64,000 nucleotides of DNA, from assembly GCF_900188445.1 (NCBI RefSeq), contig NZ_FZOR01000016.1:101284-165283 (forward strand), written 5' to 3'. This DNA is from Actinomadura meyerae (GTDB lineage: Bacteria > Actinomycetota > Actinomycetes > Streptosporangiales > Streptosporangiaceae). Both the position numbers and the translations under genes were made by a program. This document shows, one piece after another, positions 8,506-15,603 of the stretch. Under the pieces are notes generated by a model that was not told where the DNA came from, ran no database searches, and was given only the letters and a program-made list of their open reading frames with translations. Numbering within the stretch: the first letter of the stretch is position 1; every line of letters starts with the position of its first letter.

Positions 8506-8603
8506 ACTCGTACGCTACCGACAAGTTGGCCCCATTCGTGATCACATTTTCGGCTGGAGCAGCCTATGCAGCGTGATGACGTCTTTCGCCGTTGGTCTTA
8601 CGG

Positions 8604-9521
8604 CTAGTGCTCAGTCTGAGCCATTGCTGTCAGGAACCAGCGCAGTTCCTTGCTGGGGTAGTTGGGCGGGTCCCAGCCGTTGATGATCGACAGTAGCTCC
8701 GAGTAGCGTTCGCGGCGCGGATCGGCGGCGGCGGTCAGGTAGGCCGCGAGGCTTTCGCGCAGGGCTGCGTCGTCTGTCTGCTCTTGGACGGCGGCGTAGG
8801 CGGTGGTGATTTGTTTGACGGCCTGAGCCGCTTCCGGGGAGTTGGTGGTGACGCGGGCGGTCAGCAGCAGGGCCACGGTCTCCGCGACGCGCGCGACGAT
8901 GGGCTTGCGCGGTGGGGCCGTTTCCAAGGCGGGGTGCTCGGTGAACAGGCCGCGCATCAGTGACCGGAACTCCGGGTCTTCGGCGAGTTCGGCCAACTCC
9001 ACCCATGCCTCCAACTGCTCGGACGTGGGGTCATCGGCCAGTTCGGGTGCCATGGATCGGTGCAGGACGCGCGAGAGCGGGCCCGCGTCGGGATCCCCGA
9101 ATGCGCTGTGCAGGAAGTCGTCGACGAGGGCGTCACGCTCAGCGGCGGAAAGGCGGGCGAGTCGGTGCATGAAGTCCATCTCCTCGGGTGTGGAGCCACG
9201 CCTGGCCGCTGCTGAGAGCACCGCGTATCGCAGCCGCAGCACTCGCATCTGCACCGCTACTGCCTCGGCGTGGGTGGCGGCGGCCTCTGCGGCCGGTAGT
9301 CGGCGGTCCAAGATCTTCTCGATGGTGGCCAGGTCGATTCCGAGTTCGCGTAGCGTCCGTACCAGGCCGAGGCGCACTACGGCTTCCGGTGCGTACCGCC
9401 GATGCCCTGCCGCGCTTCTGCCAGCCTCCGGCACCAGTCCGCGCTCCGAGTAGAAGCGCACGGCCTTCACCGTGACTCCGCCGAGCCGCGCCAGCTCGCC
9501 GATCGAGTAGCCACCGTCCAT
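8604..9521 (-). CDS. MerR-family transcriptional regulator with a long C-terminal ligand domain
   Basis: The 305-residue product begins with a MerR helix-turn-helix (YSIGELARLGGVTVKAVRFY, then SERGLVPEAGRSAAGHRRY) and the usual dimerisation helix (LRELGIDLATIEKILDRRL). The remaining 200 residues are helical (PEEMDFMHRLARLSAAERDA, VELAELAEDPEFRSLMRGLF) and resemble TipA/antibiotic-sensing MerR effector regions, but no ligand motif is evident. The ATG at 9521 coincides with the predicted transcription start of a MerR-type promoter, so the mRNA is probably leaderless and the gene autoregulated. The divergent neighbour is an immunity-like gene. Confidence 0.85.
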   Translation of the reverse strand: MDGGYSIGELARLGGVTVKAVRFYSERGLVPEAGRSAAGHRRYAPEAVVRLGLVRTLRELGIDLATIEKILDRRLPAAEAAATHAEAVAVQMRVLRLRYAVLSAAARRGSTPEEMDFMHRLARLSAAERDALVDDFLHSAFGDPDAGPLSRVLHRSMAPELADDPTSEQLEAWVELAELAEDPEFRSLMRGLFTEHPALETAPPRKPIVARVAETVALLLTARVTTNSPEAAQAVKQITTAYAAVQEQTDDAALRESLAAYLTAAADPRRERYSELLSIINGWDPPNYPSKELRWFLTAMAQTEH

Positions 9522-9558
9522 GCCTGAAGCCTGGCACCTCCCCCAAGGGGAGCTTCAA
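9521..9558 (-). promoter_or_regulatory. MerR-type promoter with 19-bp spacer and central palindrome
   Basis: On the minus strand a -35 hexamer TTGAAG (9558-9553) and a -10 hexamer CAGGCT (9533-9528) are separated by exactly 19 bases. The spacer contains most of the inverted repeat CTCCCC-N3-GGGGAG (9538-9552). A long 19-bp spacer with a central dyad is the signature of MerR-activated promoters. The A of the ATG at 9521 is the seventh base after the -10, consistent with leaderless initiation and autoregulation by the MerR protein encoded here. Confidence 0.6.
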
Positions 9559-9603
9559 CCTGTAATGATCTTCTGCGGATCGTGGTGTGGAGGGGGCTGA
9601 CTG

Positions 9604-10131
9604 GTGTCCGGTGACTTTGAGTTGACCATGGACGAGCTTCGGGTCGTGGCGCGTTTCGTGGCGGAGAGTGCGCAGGGCGTCCTGCCGGTGTTCGAGGAGG
9701 CCGTTCCCGGGGATTCCCGGCCGCGTGCGGCCCTTGATGCCGCTTGGGAATTCGTCAACGGTGCCAGGCGGACGAAGTTGCAGCGTGTGACGTCGTTGGA
9801 CGCCCACCGGGCGGCGAAAGAGGCAGGTACCGAGGCCGCGCGGCTTGCCGCGCAGGCCGCCGGGGACGCCGCGTCCGCCGCCTATCTGCATCCGATCGCG
9901 CGGGCCACTCAGGTCGGGCACATCTTGCGGGGTCCGGCCAACGCGGCACGGATCGGCGAGTTGCAGGCCGGAGATGATTACGCGGTCGGAGACATGCTGA
10001 TCGAGCAGACTCGGGGACGGGCCACGCCCGTGCTGGTCGATGTCCTGTCGCGGTATCCGCTTGCACCGGCCGGTAAGAGTCGCGCTGCCCAGCTCATGAG
10101 TGCTCTGGACGCTTCCTTGCGAGCCCGCTAA
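9604..10131 (+). CDS. Imm5-like putative immunity protein
   Basis: The 175-residue product (GTG at 9604) is predicted all-helical, with TMDELRVVARFVAESAQGVL, FEEAVPGDSRPRAALDAAW and AAGDAASAAYLHPIARATQV followed by GHIL. This resembles the Imm5 family, small cytoplasmic proteins proposed to neutralise toxins of polymorphic-toxin systems. No toxin gene adjoins it here, so it would be an orphan, and the Rhs-type locus is 9 kb away. Its start is 82 bases from the divergent MerR gene and its stop overlaps the convergent reductase gene by 4 bases. Family assignment is from memory of the conserved YLHP-x-A-x-A-TQ pattern. Confidence 0.55.
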   Translation: MSGDFELTMDELRVVARFVAESAQGVLPVFEEAVPGDSRPRAALDAAWEFVNGARRTKLQRVTSLDAHRAAKEAGTEAARLAAQAAGDAASAAYLHPIARATQVGHILRGPANAARIGELQAGDDYAVGDMLIEQTRGRATPVLVDVLSRYPLAPAGKSRAAQLMSALDASLRAR

Positions 10132-10724
10132 AGGACGTCGTAGGTCAGGTGTGTCGCGGTCGATGTCGGGATCACCGTGCGCTGCACCAGCGTGCGTGGT
10201 GCCCCGCCCCTGAAGAGGGGTGTTCCGGCGCCTAGGACGACAGGGGCCAGGTGAAGGGCCAGCACGTCGACCAGCCCGGCTTCGAACGCCGAGGCGACGG
10301 TGGCGCCGCCGCCCATGAGGATGACGTCCTTGTCCACCGCCTCGGCTTGCCGCCGGGCGGCGGCTACGGCGTCCGGCAGGCCCGTCGTGACGAACGTCCA
10401 GTCGAGGCCGGTGAGCCGAACCGACTCTGGCCGCGAGCTCGTCACGACGAAGAACGCGGGCTTGCCCACCTCGCCGGCGCCGTAGCCGGTCGTGTCGTCC
10501 CAGCCGCCGGGTCCGTCGACGATGTCGAAGAGGTTGCGGCCGAGGATGACGGCACCCGAGCGGGACGTCCCCTCACGGAGGATCCGGCGGTCGTCGGGGT
10601 CGTCGGAGAAGGCCCAGGTGTGCAGGGCCTCGCCACCGGTGCCGAGACCGTTCTCCAGGCTCGGGTCAGGGCCGGTGACGAAGCCGTCCAGGGAGACCGA
10701 GATGTCCGCGATGATTTGCGTCAT
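10128..10724 (-). CDS. Dihydrofolate-reductase-family (RibD C-terminal-like) protein
   Basis: The 198-residue product has the DHFR/RibD-C fold pattern: IIADISVSLDGFVTGPDPS at the N-terminus, SGAVILGRNLFDIV, a central PAFFVVTSSRP strand, DVILMGGGATVASAFEAGLV (the GGG nucleotide loop) and LHLAPVVLGAGTPLF near the end. Such stand-alone proteins are NADPH-dependent reductases of mostly unknown substrate, and are not the housekeeping DHFR. Length is normal. It converges on the Imm5-like gene (4-bp overlap) and lies 36 bases downstream of the exporter permease gene on the same strand, so it could be a distal member of that transcript. Confidence 0.8.
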   Translation of the reverse strand: MTQIIADISVSLDGFVTGPDPSLENGLGTGGEALHTWAFSDDPDDRRILREGTSRSGAVILGRNLFDIVDGPGGWDDTTGYGAGEVGKPAFFVVTSSRPESVRLTGLDWTFVTTGLPDAVAAARRQAEAVDKDVILMGGGATVASAFEAGLVDVLALHLAPVVLGAGTPLFRGGAPRTLVQRTVIPTSTATHLTYDVL

Positions 10725-10760
10725 GTCCAGGCTGACTCGCTGCGCCCCTGAGACTCATCG

Positions 10761-11537
10761 CTACGCCGAGGTCCTGCGGCGGAACAGAACGGCCGCGAGC
10801 GGCACGCTGATCACCACCGTGCCCAGGAGCCAGGCCGCCGCCACCGCGGCGGAGGAGCCCATCGGCTGGTCCAGGAGCAGTGAGCGGAGTGCTTCCACGA
10901 TCGGTGTGATCGGCTGGTTGTCGGCGAAACCGCGCAGGGCGGCCGGCATGGTCTCGGCCGGGACGAACCCGTCCGACATGTACGGCAGGAACAGGACGAG
11001 GAAGCTGAACGCACCCGCCGCTTGGACCGACTTGACCAGGAGCCCCCAGAGCACCGCCAGCGACGACACCGCCACCACGTAACCCGCCAGTAGGGCCAGC
11101 GTGAACGCCCAGTCGACGAGTCCGGCGTCCGGGCGGAAGCCCAGGGCGACCGCAGCGACCAAGGCGATGCCGCACGCCACGACGTTGCGGACCAGCGAGG
11201 CGACCACATGCCCGGCCGGGACCGTCCAGCCGCTGATCGGCAGGGTGCGGAAGCGGTCGATCATGCCGCCGGTCATGTCCTCGGCGATGGCCGAGGCGGT
11301 CAGCGCGGCGCCGTAGCCGCCGGACATGAGCAGGATGGCGGGCACCACGAAGTCGATGTAGGCGAGGCCGCTGGAGCCGGTGTCGATCGCCCCGCCGAAG
11401 ACGTGCACGAACAGCACCATCATGATCACCGGCAGCGCGGTGTTCACGATGAGGCCGTCGAGGAGGCGCAGTTCGCGGCGCAGGTCGCGGACGACGAGGC
11501 GGCGCAGATCACCCGCCGCGGTCAGGACGGCGCTCAT
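10761..11537 (-). CDS. ABC-2-type exporter permease (DrrB-like)
   Basis: The 258-residue membrane protein has about six hydrophobic helices and the ABC-2 hallmarks: a cytosolic N-terminus leading into LDGLIVNTALPVIMMVLFVH, then ILLMSGGYGAALTASAIAED, MTGGMIDRFRTLPISGWTVP, and a final LAAVLFRRRTSA. It pairs with the upstream ATPase through a 4-bp ATGA overlap, showing translational coupling. In the DrrAB family the pair exports hydrophobic drugs or lipids across the inner membrane. No substrate can be read from the sequence. Confidence 0.85.
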   Translation of the reverse strand: MSAVLTAAGDLRRLVVRDLRRELRLLDGLIVNTALPVIMMVLFVHVFGGAIDTGSSGLAYIDFVVPAILLMSGGYGAALTASAIAEDMTGGMIDRFRTLPISGWTVPAGHVVASLVRNVVACGIALVAAVALGFRPDAGLVDWAFTLALLAGYVVAVSSLAVLWGLLVKSVQAAGAFSFLVLFLPYMSDGFVPAETMPAALRGFADNQPITPIVEALRSLLLDQPMGSSAAVAAAWLLGTVVISVPLAAVLFRRRTSA

Positions 11538-12469
11538 GCCGCTCCCTCCGTGAGTTCGAAGAAGACGTCGTCGAGGGTGGGGGCGCGCAGCTCCACGCGC
11601 TCGACGGTGACGCCCGCGCGGTGCATCAGGTCCAGCGCGTGGCGCAGGTGGTCGGGGCCCTGGACGGCCATGGTGACCTCCCGTGCCTCCGCGTCGAGAC
11701 GCGCCGAGGTGTCGCCGTTGAGCGCCGTCGCGGCGCGCGGTACGTCACCGGTCGCCGCCAGGCGCAGCAGCAGGCGCTCGGCGCCCACCTGGCGCTTCAG
11801 CGCGGCGGGAGAGTCGTCGGCCGCGACGCGGCCGTCGTTGATCACCACGACGCGGTCGGCGAGCCGGTCGGCCTCCTCCAGGTACTGGGTGGTGAGCAGG
11901 ATGGTGGTTCCGGCGGCCAGCAGTTCCCGGATCACCGACCACAGCTCGGCGCGGCTGCGCGGGTCGAGCCCGGTCGTGGGCTCGTCCAGGAACAGGATGC
12001 GCGGCTCCGACACCATGCTCGCCGCGAGGTCGAGCCGGCGCCGCATGCCGCCCGAGTAGGTCGCGACGCGCCGGTTCGCGGCGGCGGCGAGGCCGAAGCG
12101 CTCCAGGAGTTCGCCCGCCCGCCGCCGGGCCCGGCGCCCGCCGAGGTGGCTGAGGCCGGCGAACAGTTCGAGGTTCTCCCGCCCGGTCAGCAGCTCGTCC
12201 ACCGTGGCCTGCTGGGCGGTCAGGCCGATCGCCCGGCGCACCGCGACGCCCTCGCGGACGACGTCGTGCCCGCCGACGGTCGCCGTGCCGCCGTCGGGGG
12301 CGAGCAGCGTGGTCAGGATGCGCACGGTCGTGGTCTTGCCCGACCCGTTCGGGCCGAGGAGGGCCAGGAGCGACCCGGTGGGCACGGTCAGGTCGATCCC
12401 CTTCAGGACCGGGGTCCCCCCGAACGACTTCGTCAGGCCACGGGCCTGGATCGCTTCTGTGAATGTCAT
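11534..12469 (-). CDS. ABC exporter ATP-binding protein (DrrA-like)
   Basis: From the ATG at 12469 the product is 311 residues. Walker A is GPNGSGKTTT, the Q-loop is in AIGLTAQQATVDELLTGREN, the signature is YSGGMRRRLDLAASMV, Walker B is RILFLDEPTTGLDPRS, and the H-loop is in TTQYLEEADRLADRV (Gln replaces the usual His, as often in this family). The C-terminal APTLDDVFFELTEGAA is typical of daunorubicin-resistance ATPases. It is divergent from a TetR gene and coupled to the downstream permease. An upstream extension to 12652 is only open frame over the TetR promoter region. Likely regulated by that TetR through the dyad at 12467-12500. Confidence 0.9.
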   Translation of the reverse strand: MTFTEAIQARGLTKSFGGTPVLKGIDLTVPTGSLLALLGPNGSGKTTTVRILTTLLAPDGGTATVGGHDVVREGVAVRRAIGLTAQQATVDELLTGRENLELFAGLSHLGGRRARRRAGELLERFGLAAAANRRVATYSGGMRRRLDLAASMVSEPRILFLDEPTTGLDPRSRAELWSVIRELLAAGTTILLTTQYLEEADRLADRVVVINDGRVAADDSPAALKRQVGAERLLLRLAATGDVPRAATALNGDTSARLDAEAREVTMAVQGPDHLRHALDLMHRAGVTVERVELRAPTLDDVFFELTEGAA

Positions 12470-12500
12470 ACTGTGTATCGCGTTCACTGTTTTGAGTATG
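12467..12500. promoter_or_regulatory. Candidate TetR operator in the exporter/TetR divergent region
   Basis: Two nested inverted repeats are visible: outer CATACT (12467-12472) with AGTATG (12495-12500), and inner GTGTATCGCGTTCAC (12473-12487), a near-perfect dyad of GTGnA/TnCAC around CGCG. The outer repeat overlaps the ATG of the ATPase gene, placing the site where repression of the exporter would be effective. The TetR start is 37 bases away. Confidence 0.45.
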
Positions 12501-12536
12501 CACAATTTCAGCAGCGGGTCAAGAAGGAGGGGTTCC

Positions 12537-13352
12537 ATGGCGGACGACCGGACGCTGCCGCCGGTGCTGCGGCGCATGTGGGGACGCGAACCGGCGCCGC
12601 GCCGCGGGCCGCGGCCGCGGCTGGACCTCGCCGCGATCACCGCCGCCGCCATCGAGATCGCCGACGACGAGGGGCTCGCCGGGGTCTCGATGGCCAGTGT
12701 CGCCGCCCAGGTGGGCGTGGCGGCGACGGCCCTCTACCGGTACGTCGGCAGCAAGGAGGAGCTGCTCATCGCGATGACCGACGCCGTCGTGCCGGAGCCG
12801 CCCGAGCCGGACGGCCTCCCCTGGCGCGACTACCTCGCCCTCTGGTGCCGGGCGCAGCGCGACGCCGTCCTGCGGCACACGTGGCTGCTGTCCGTCGACC
12901 GGCTCGCCCCGCCGCTCGGCCCGCGCCGGCTGCTGTGGCTCGACCGCGCGCTGGCCTCCCTCGGCGGCACCGGGCTGCACGACGGCGAGAAGGTCAACGT
13001 GGCGACCGCCCTCGCCGGGTACGCGATCACCGACGCCGCGTTCGTCCACGGGGTCGGGGGCGGCGACCCGCAGATGGAGGCCGCCGAGATCGGCGGCGCC
13101 GCCGACTACGGCGACATGCTGGCCGAACTGCTCGACCCGGCGACCTATCCGGCCCTGTCGGCGGCGATGCGCTCGGGAGTCATGCACGGCGCGGAGGGCT
13201 GGTCGGACGACGGCGACTTCGTCTTCGGCCTCGACCTGCTGCTCGACGGCATCGAGGCGCTGATCGAGCGGCGCCGTGCGGCTCGGCCGGGTGCGTCTCA
13301 GGCCGGAGTGGACGACTCGTGCACGCGGCCGGAGGAGCCGAAGACCAGGTAG
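12537..13352 (+). CDS. TetR-family regulator of the adjacent DrrAB-type exporter
   Basis: The ATG at 12537 is preceded by AAGGAGG, giving 271 residues. The DNA-binding domain begins late (LDLAAITAAAIEIADDEGLA, then GVSMASVAAQVGVAATALYR and YVGSKEELL), after a basic, Pro-rich leader. The C-terminal domain resembles TetR_C_1 (WRDYLALWCRAQRDAVLRH, FVFGLDLLLDGIEALIERR). It is divergent from the exporter ATPase gene, so it is the probable drug-sensing repressor. Its 3' end overlaps the convergent ABC-F gene by 55 bases; the last roughly 18 residues lie beyond the family core and may be non-essential. Confidence 0.88.
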   Translation: MADDRTLPPVLRRMWGREPAPRRGPRPRLDLAAITAAAIEIADDEGLAGVSMASVAAQVGVAATALYRYVGSKEELLIAMTDAVVPEPPEPDGLPWRDYLALWCRAQRDAVLRHTWLLSVDRLAPPLGPRRLLWLDRALASLGGTGLHDGEKVNVATALAGYAITDAAFVHGVGGGDPQMEAAEIGGAADYGDMLAELLDPATYPALSAAMRSGVMHGAEGWSDDGDFVFGLDLLLDGIEALIERRRAARPGASQAGVDDSCTRPEEPKTR

Positions 13353-14869
13353 CGGTCGAAGTCGGCGGCGAACCAGCGGTCGTGGGTGACGGCCAGGACG
13401 GTTCCCGCGTAGGACGCCAGGCCCTCCTGGAGGGCTTCGGCGCTGGCCAGGTCGAGGTTGTCGGTCGGTTCGTCCAGGAGGAGCAGCGTCGCGCCCGACA
13501 GTTCGAGGAGCAGGATCTGCAGGCGGGCCTGCTGACCGCCGGAGAGCGTCTCGAACGGGCGGGAGCCCGCGGGGGCCAGCTCGTAGCGGGCGAACGCGGC
13601 CATGGCGTCGTTGCGGGTGAGCGCGTGCCGCGCCATGACGATGTCCGCCGGGGTGCGGCCGTGCAGGTCGGGGCGCGTGTGCGTCTGGACGAAGAGGCCG
13701 GGCACCACGCGGGCGCCGAGGCGGAACTCACCGGCGTGCGGGACGTCGTGCCCGGCCAGCAGGCGCAGGAACGTCGATTTGCCCGAGCCGTTCGAGCCCA
13801 GCACCGCGACGCGTTCGCCGTACCAGATCTCGGTGGCGAAAGGGCGGGTCAGACCGGTCAGCTCCAAGGATTCGCAGATCAAGGCTCGTTTGCCGGTGCG
13901 GCCGCCGCGCAGCCGCATCCGCACGTTCTGGTCCTTGGGCGCGCTGCGGGGCGGGCCCGCCTCTTCGAAGCGCGCCAGGCGGGTGCGGGCGGCCTGGTAG
14001 GACGAGGCCACCGCGTCGTTGTTGGCCGCGCGCTGGCGGAGCAGGTGGACGAGCTGCTTCAGGCGGGTGTGCTCCTCGTCCCAGCGGCGGCGCCGCTCGT
14101 GGAGGCGTTCGGTGCGTTCGCGGCGTGCCTGCGCATAGCCTGCGAAACCGCCGCCGTGGACCCAGATGTCGCGTGACTCCACGGTGATGATGCGGTCGGC
14201 CGTGTCGGCGATGAGCTGCCGGTCGTGAGAGACGAGGAGGACGGTCTTGGCCGTGGCGCGCAGCTTCTCCGCCAGCCATTCCTTCGCGGGCACGTCAAGG
14301 TAGTTGTCGGGCTCGTCTAGGAGGAGCACCTCGTCCGGGCCGCGGAGGAGGGCTTCCAGGACGAGACGCTTCTGCTCCCCGCCCGAGAGGGTCGTCACGC
14401 CGCGCGTCTTCGCCTCGTCGAACGGCAGGCCGAGTGCGGCGGTCGTGCAGGCGTCCCAGACGACCTCGATGTCGTAGCCGCCCGCATCCGTGTAGTCGGT
14501 GATCGCCTCGGCGTAGGCGAGCTGGGTGCGCTCACTGTCGTCCAGGTCGCGTTCAGCGCGGGCCAGGCGCTCCGCCGCGCCGCGCACTCGTTCGGGCGCC
14601 ACCGACAGCAGCAGGTCGTGGACGGTCCGGCCGTCGCGGATACCGCCGATGAACTGCCGCATCACGCCGAGGCCGCCGGTGCTCGTGACGACACCGTCCG
14701 ACGGCTGGACGTCGCCGGCGATCAGCCGCAGAAGCGTCGTCTTGCCCGCGCCGTTCGGGCCGATGAGCGCGGCCTTGGCCCCCTCCCCCACGCGGAAGGA
14801 GACGTCGTCCAGCAGGAGTCGCCCGTCGGGCAGGGCGTAGCTCAGCCGGCTCACCTCGATGTGCCCCAC
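13298..14869 (-). CDS. ABC-F family ATPase (ribosome-associated type)
   Basis: The 523-residue product (GTG at 14869 after AGGAG) has two ABC domains and no membrane segment. Domain 1: GPNGAGKTTLLRLIAG, LSGGEQKRLVLEALL, EVLLLDEPDNYLDVP. Domain 2: GSNGSGKSTFLRLLAG, LSGGQQARLQILLLEL, TLLLLDEPTDNLDLAS. Between them is the long charged linker of ABC-F proteins (LHERRRRWDEEHTRLKQLVH, then LLRQRAANNDAVASSYQAA). ABC-F proteins act on ribosomes, either as translation factors or by dislodging antibiotics. The divergent TetR gene with a dyad between them suggests drug-inducible expression, hence a resistance role, but this is inference. Confidence 0.88.
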   Translation of the reverse strand: MGHIEVSRLSYALPDGRLLLDDVSFRVGEGAKAALIGPNGAGKTTLLRLIAGDVQPSDGVVTSTGGLGVMRQFIGGIRDGRTVHDLLLSVAPERVRGAAERLARAERDLDDSERTQLAYAEAITDYTDAGGYDIEVVWDACTTAALGLPFDEAKTRGVTTLSGGEQKRLVLEALLRGPDEVLLLDEPDNYLDVPAKEWLAEKLRATAKTVLLVSHDRQLIADTADRIITVESRDIWVHGGGFAGYAQARRERTERLHERRRRWDEEHTRLKQLVHLLRQRAANNDAVASSYQAARTRLARFEEAGPPRSAPKDQNVRMRLRGGRTGKRALICESLELTGLTRPFATEIWYGERVAVLGSNGSGKSTFLRLLAGHDVPHAGEFRLGARVVPGLFVQTHTRPDLHGRTPADIVMARHALTRNDAMAAFARYELAPAGSRPFETLSGGQQARLQILLLELSGATLLLLDEPTDNLDLASAEALQEGLASYAGTVLAVTHDRWFAADFDRYLVFGSSGRVHESSTPA

Positions 14870-14877
14870 ACACTCTC

Positions 14878-14933
14878 CTAGTACAGCGGTCGAGTTACTA
14901 GACCAATGAGCCGGTACTCGTTCAATGTACTAG
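14878..14933. promoter_or_regulatory. Candidate TetR operators between the ABC-F and TetR genes
   Basis: A perfect inverted repeat CTAGTA-N12-TACTAG spans 14878-14901, and a further copy of TACTAG lies at 14928-14933, ten bases before the TetR ATG at 14944. The repeats fill most of the 74-base divergent gap, so one regulator could control both genes. Confidence 0.5.
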
Positions 14934-14943
14934 TCTCGGTCGC

Positions 14944-15603
14944 ATGACGGAGAGCGTGTGGTTGCGCGAAGGACGCCGGTCACGGCGGGAGGGGCCGCCG
15001 CTGTCCCGGGAGCGGATCGTGGCCGAGGCCGTGGCGCTGCTGGACGAGGAGGGCGCCGGGCGGCTCACCATGCGGCGCCTCGCCGAGCGCCTCGACACCG
15101 GGTCCACGACGCTGTACTGGCACGTCAAGACCAAGGACGACGTGCTCGAACTGGCCCTCGACAGCATCTTCGGCGACGTGGCGCTGCCGCACGGCGACCA
15201 GGACTGGCGCGCCGCCGTGGTCACGCTGATGTCGGGCTGGCGGCGCGCGATGCTCGACCATCCGTGGTCGGCGGCGGTCCTGGGCGGACGCCCCCTGCTG
15301 GGCCCCAACGTGCTCGCCCGCACGGACTTCCTCTACGCGACGCTCGCCGCGACGGGACTGACCGGTGCGCGCCTCGCCACCGCCGCGTACGCGGTGGCGA
15401 ACTACGTCATCGGGTCGGCGCTCATGGAAGTCGGCGCGCAGGATTCCACCCCCAGCGCCGCCGCCGAGCATCTCGCCCGCAGCCGCGACCTGTACCCGGC
15501 TCTCGCCGAGCACGGCCACCTGGACGACGGCGACTGGGACGCCGCGTTCGTCCAGGGGCTCGACTACCTCCTCGACGGGATCGGCGGCGTCACTTCCCCG
15601 TGA
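14944..15603 (+). CDS. TetR-family regulator (probable controller of the ABC-F gene)
   Basis: The 219-residue protein has the TetR helix-turn-helix (LSRERIVAEAVALLDEEGAG, then RLTMRRLAERLDTGSTTLYW and HVKTKDDVL) and a TetR_C ligand domain (DWRAAVVTLMSGWRRAMLDH, AAYAVANYVIGSALMEVGAQ). It is divergent from the ABC-F gene across a 74-base gap with TACTAG repeats, and its last 14 bases overlap the convergent acylase gene. Resembles TetR regulators that pair with drug-resistance genes; ligand unknown. Confidence 0.88.
   Translation: MTESVWLREGRRSRREGPPLSRERIVAEAVALLDEEGAGRLTMRRLAERLDTGSTTLYWHVKTKDDVLELALDSIFGDVALPHGDQDWRAAVVTLMSGWRRAMLDHPWSAAVLGGRPLLGPNVLARTDFLYATLAATGLTGARLATAAYAVANYVIGSALMEVGAQDSTPSAAAEHLARSRDLYPALAEHGHLDDGDWDAAFVQGLDYLLDGIGGVTSP

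Noticed and set aside
11621..14176. An 851-codon plus-strand open frame
   Set aside because: It lies antisense to the exporter ATPase and ABC-F genes and overlaps the TetR gene in another frame; no recognisable motif.
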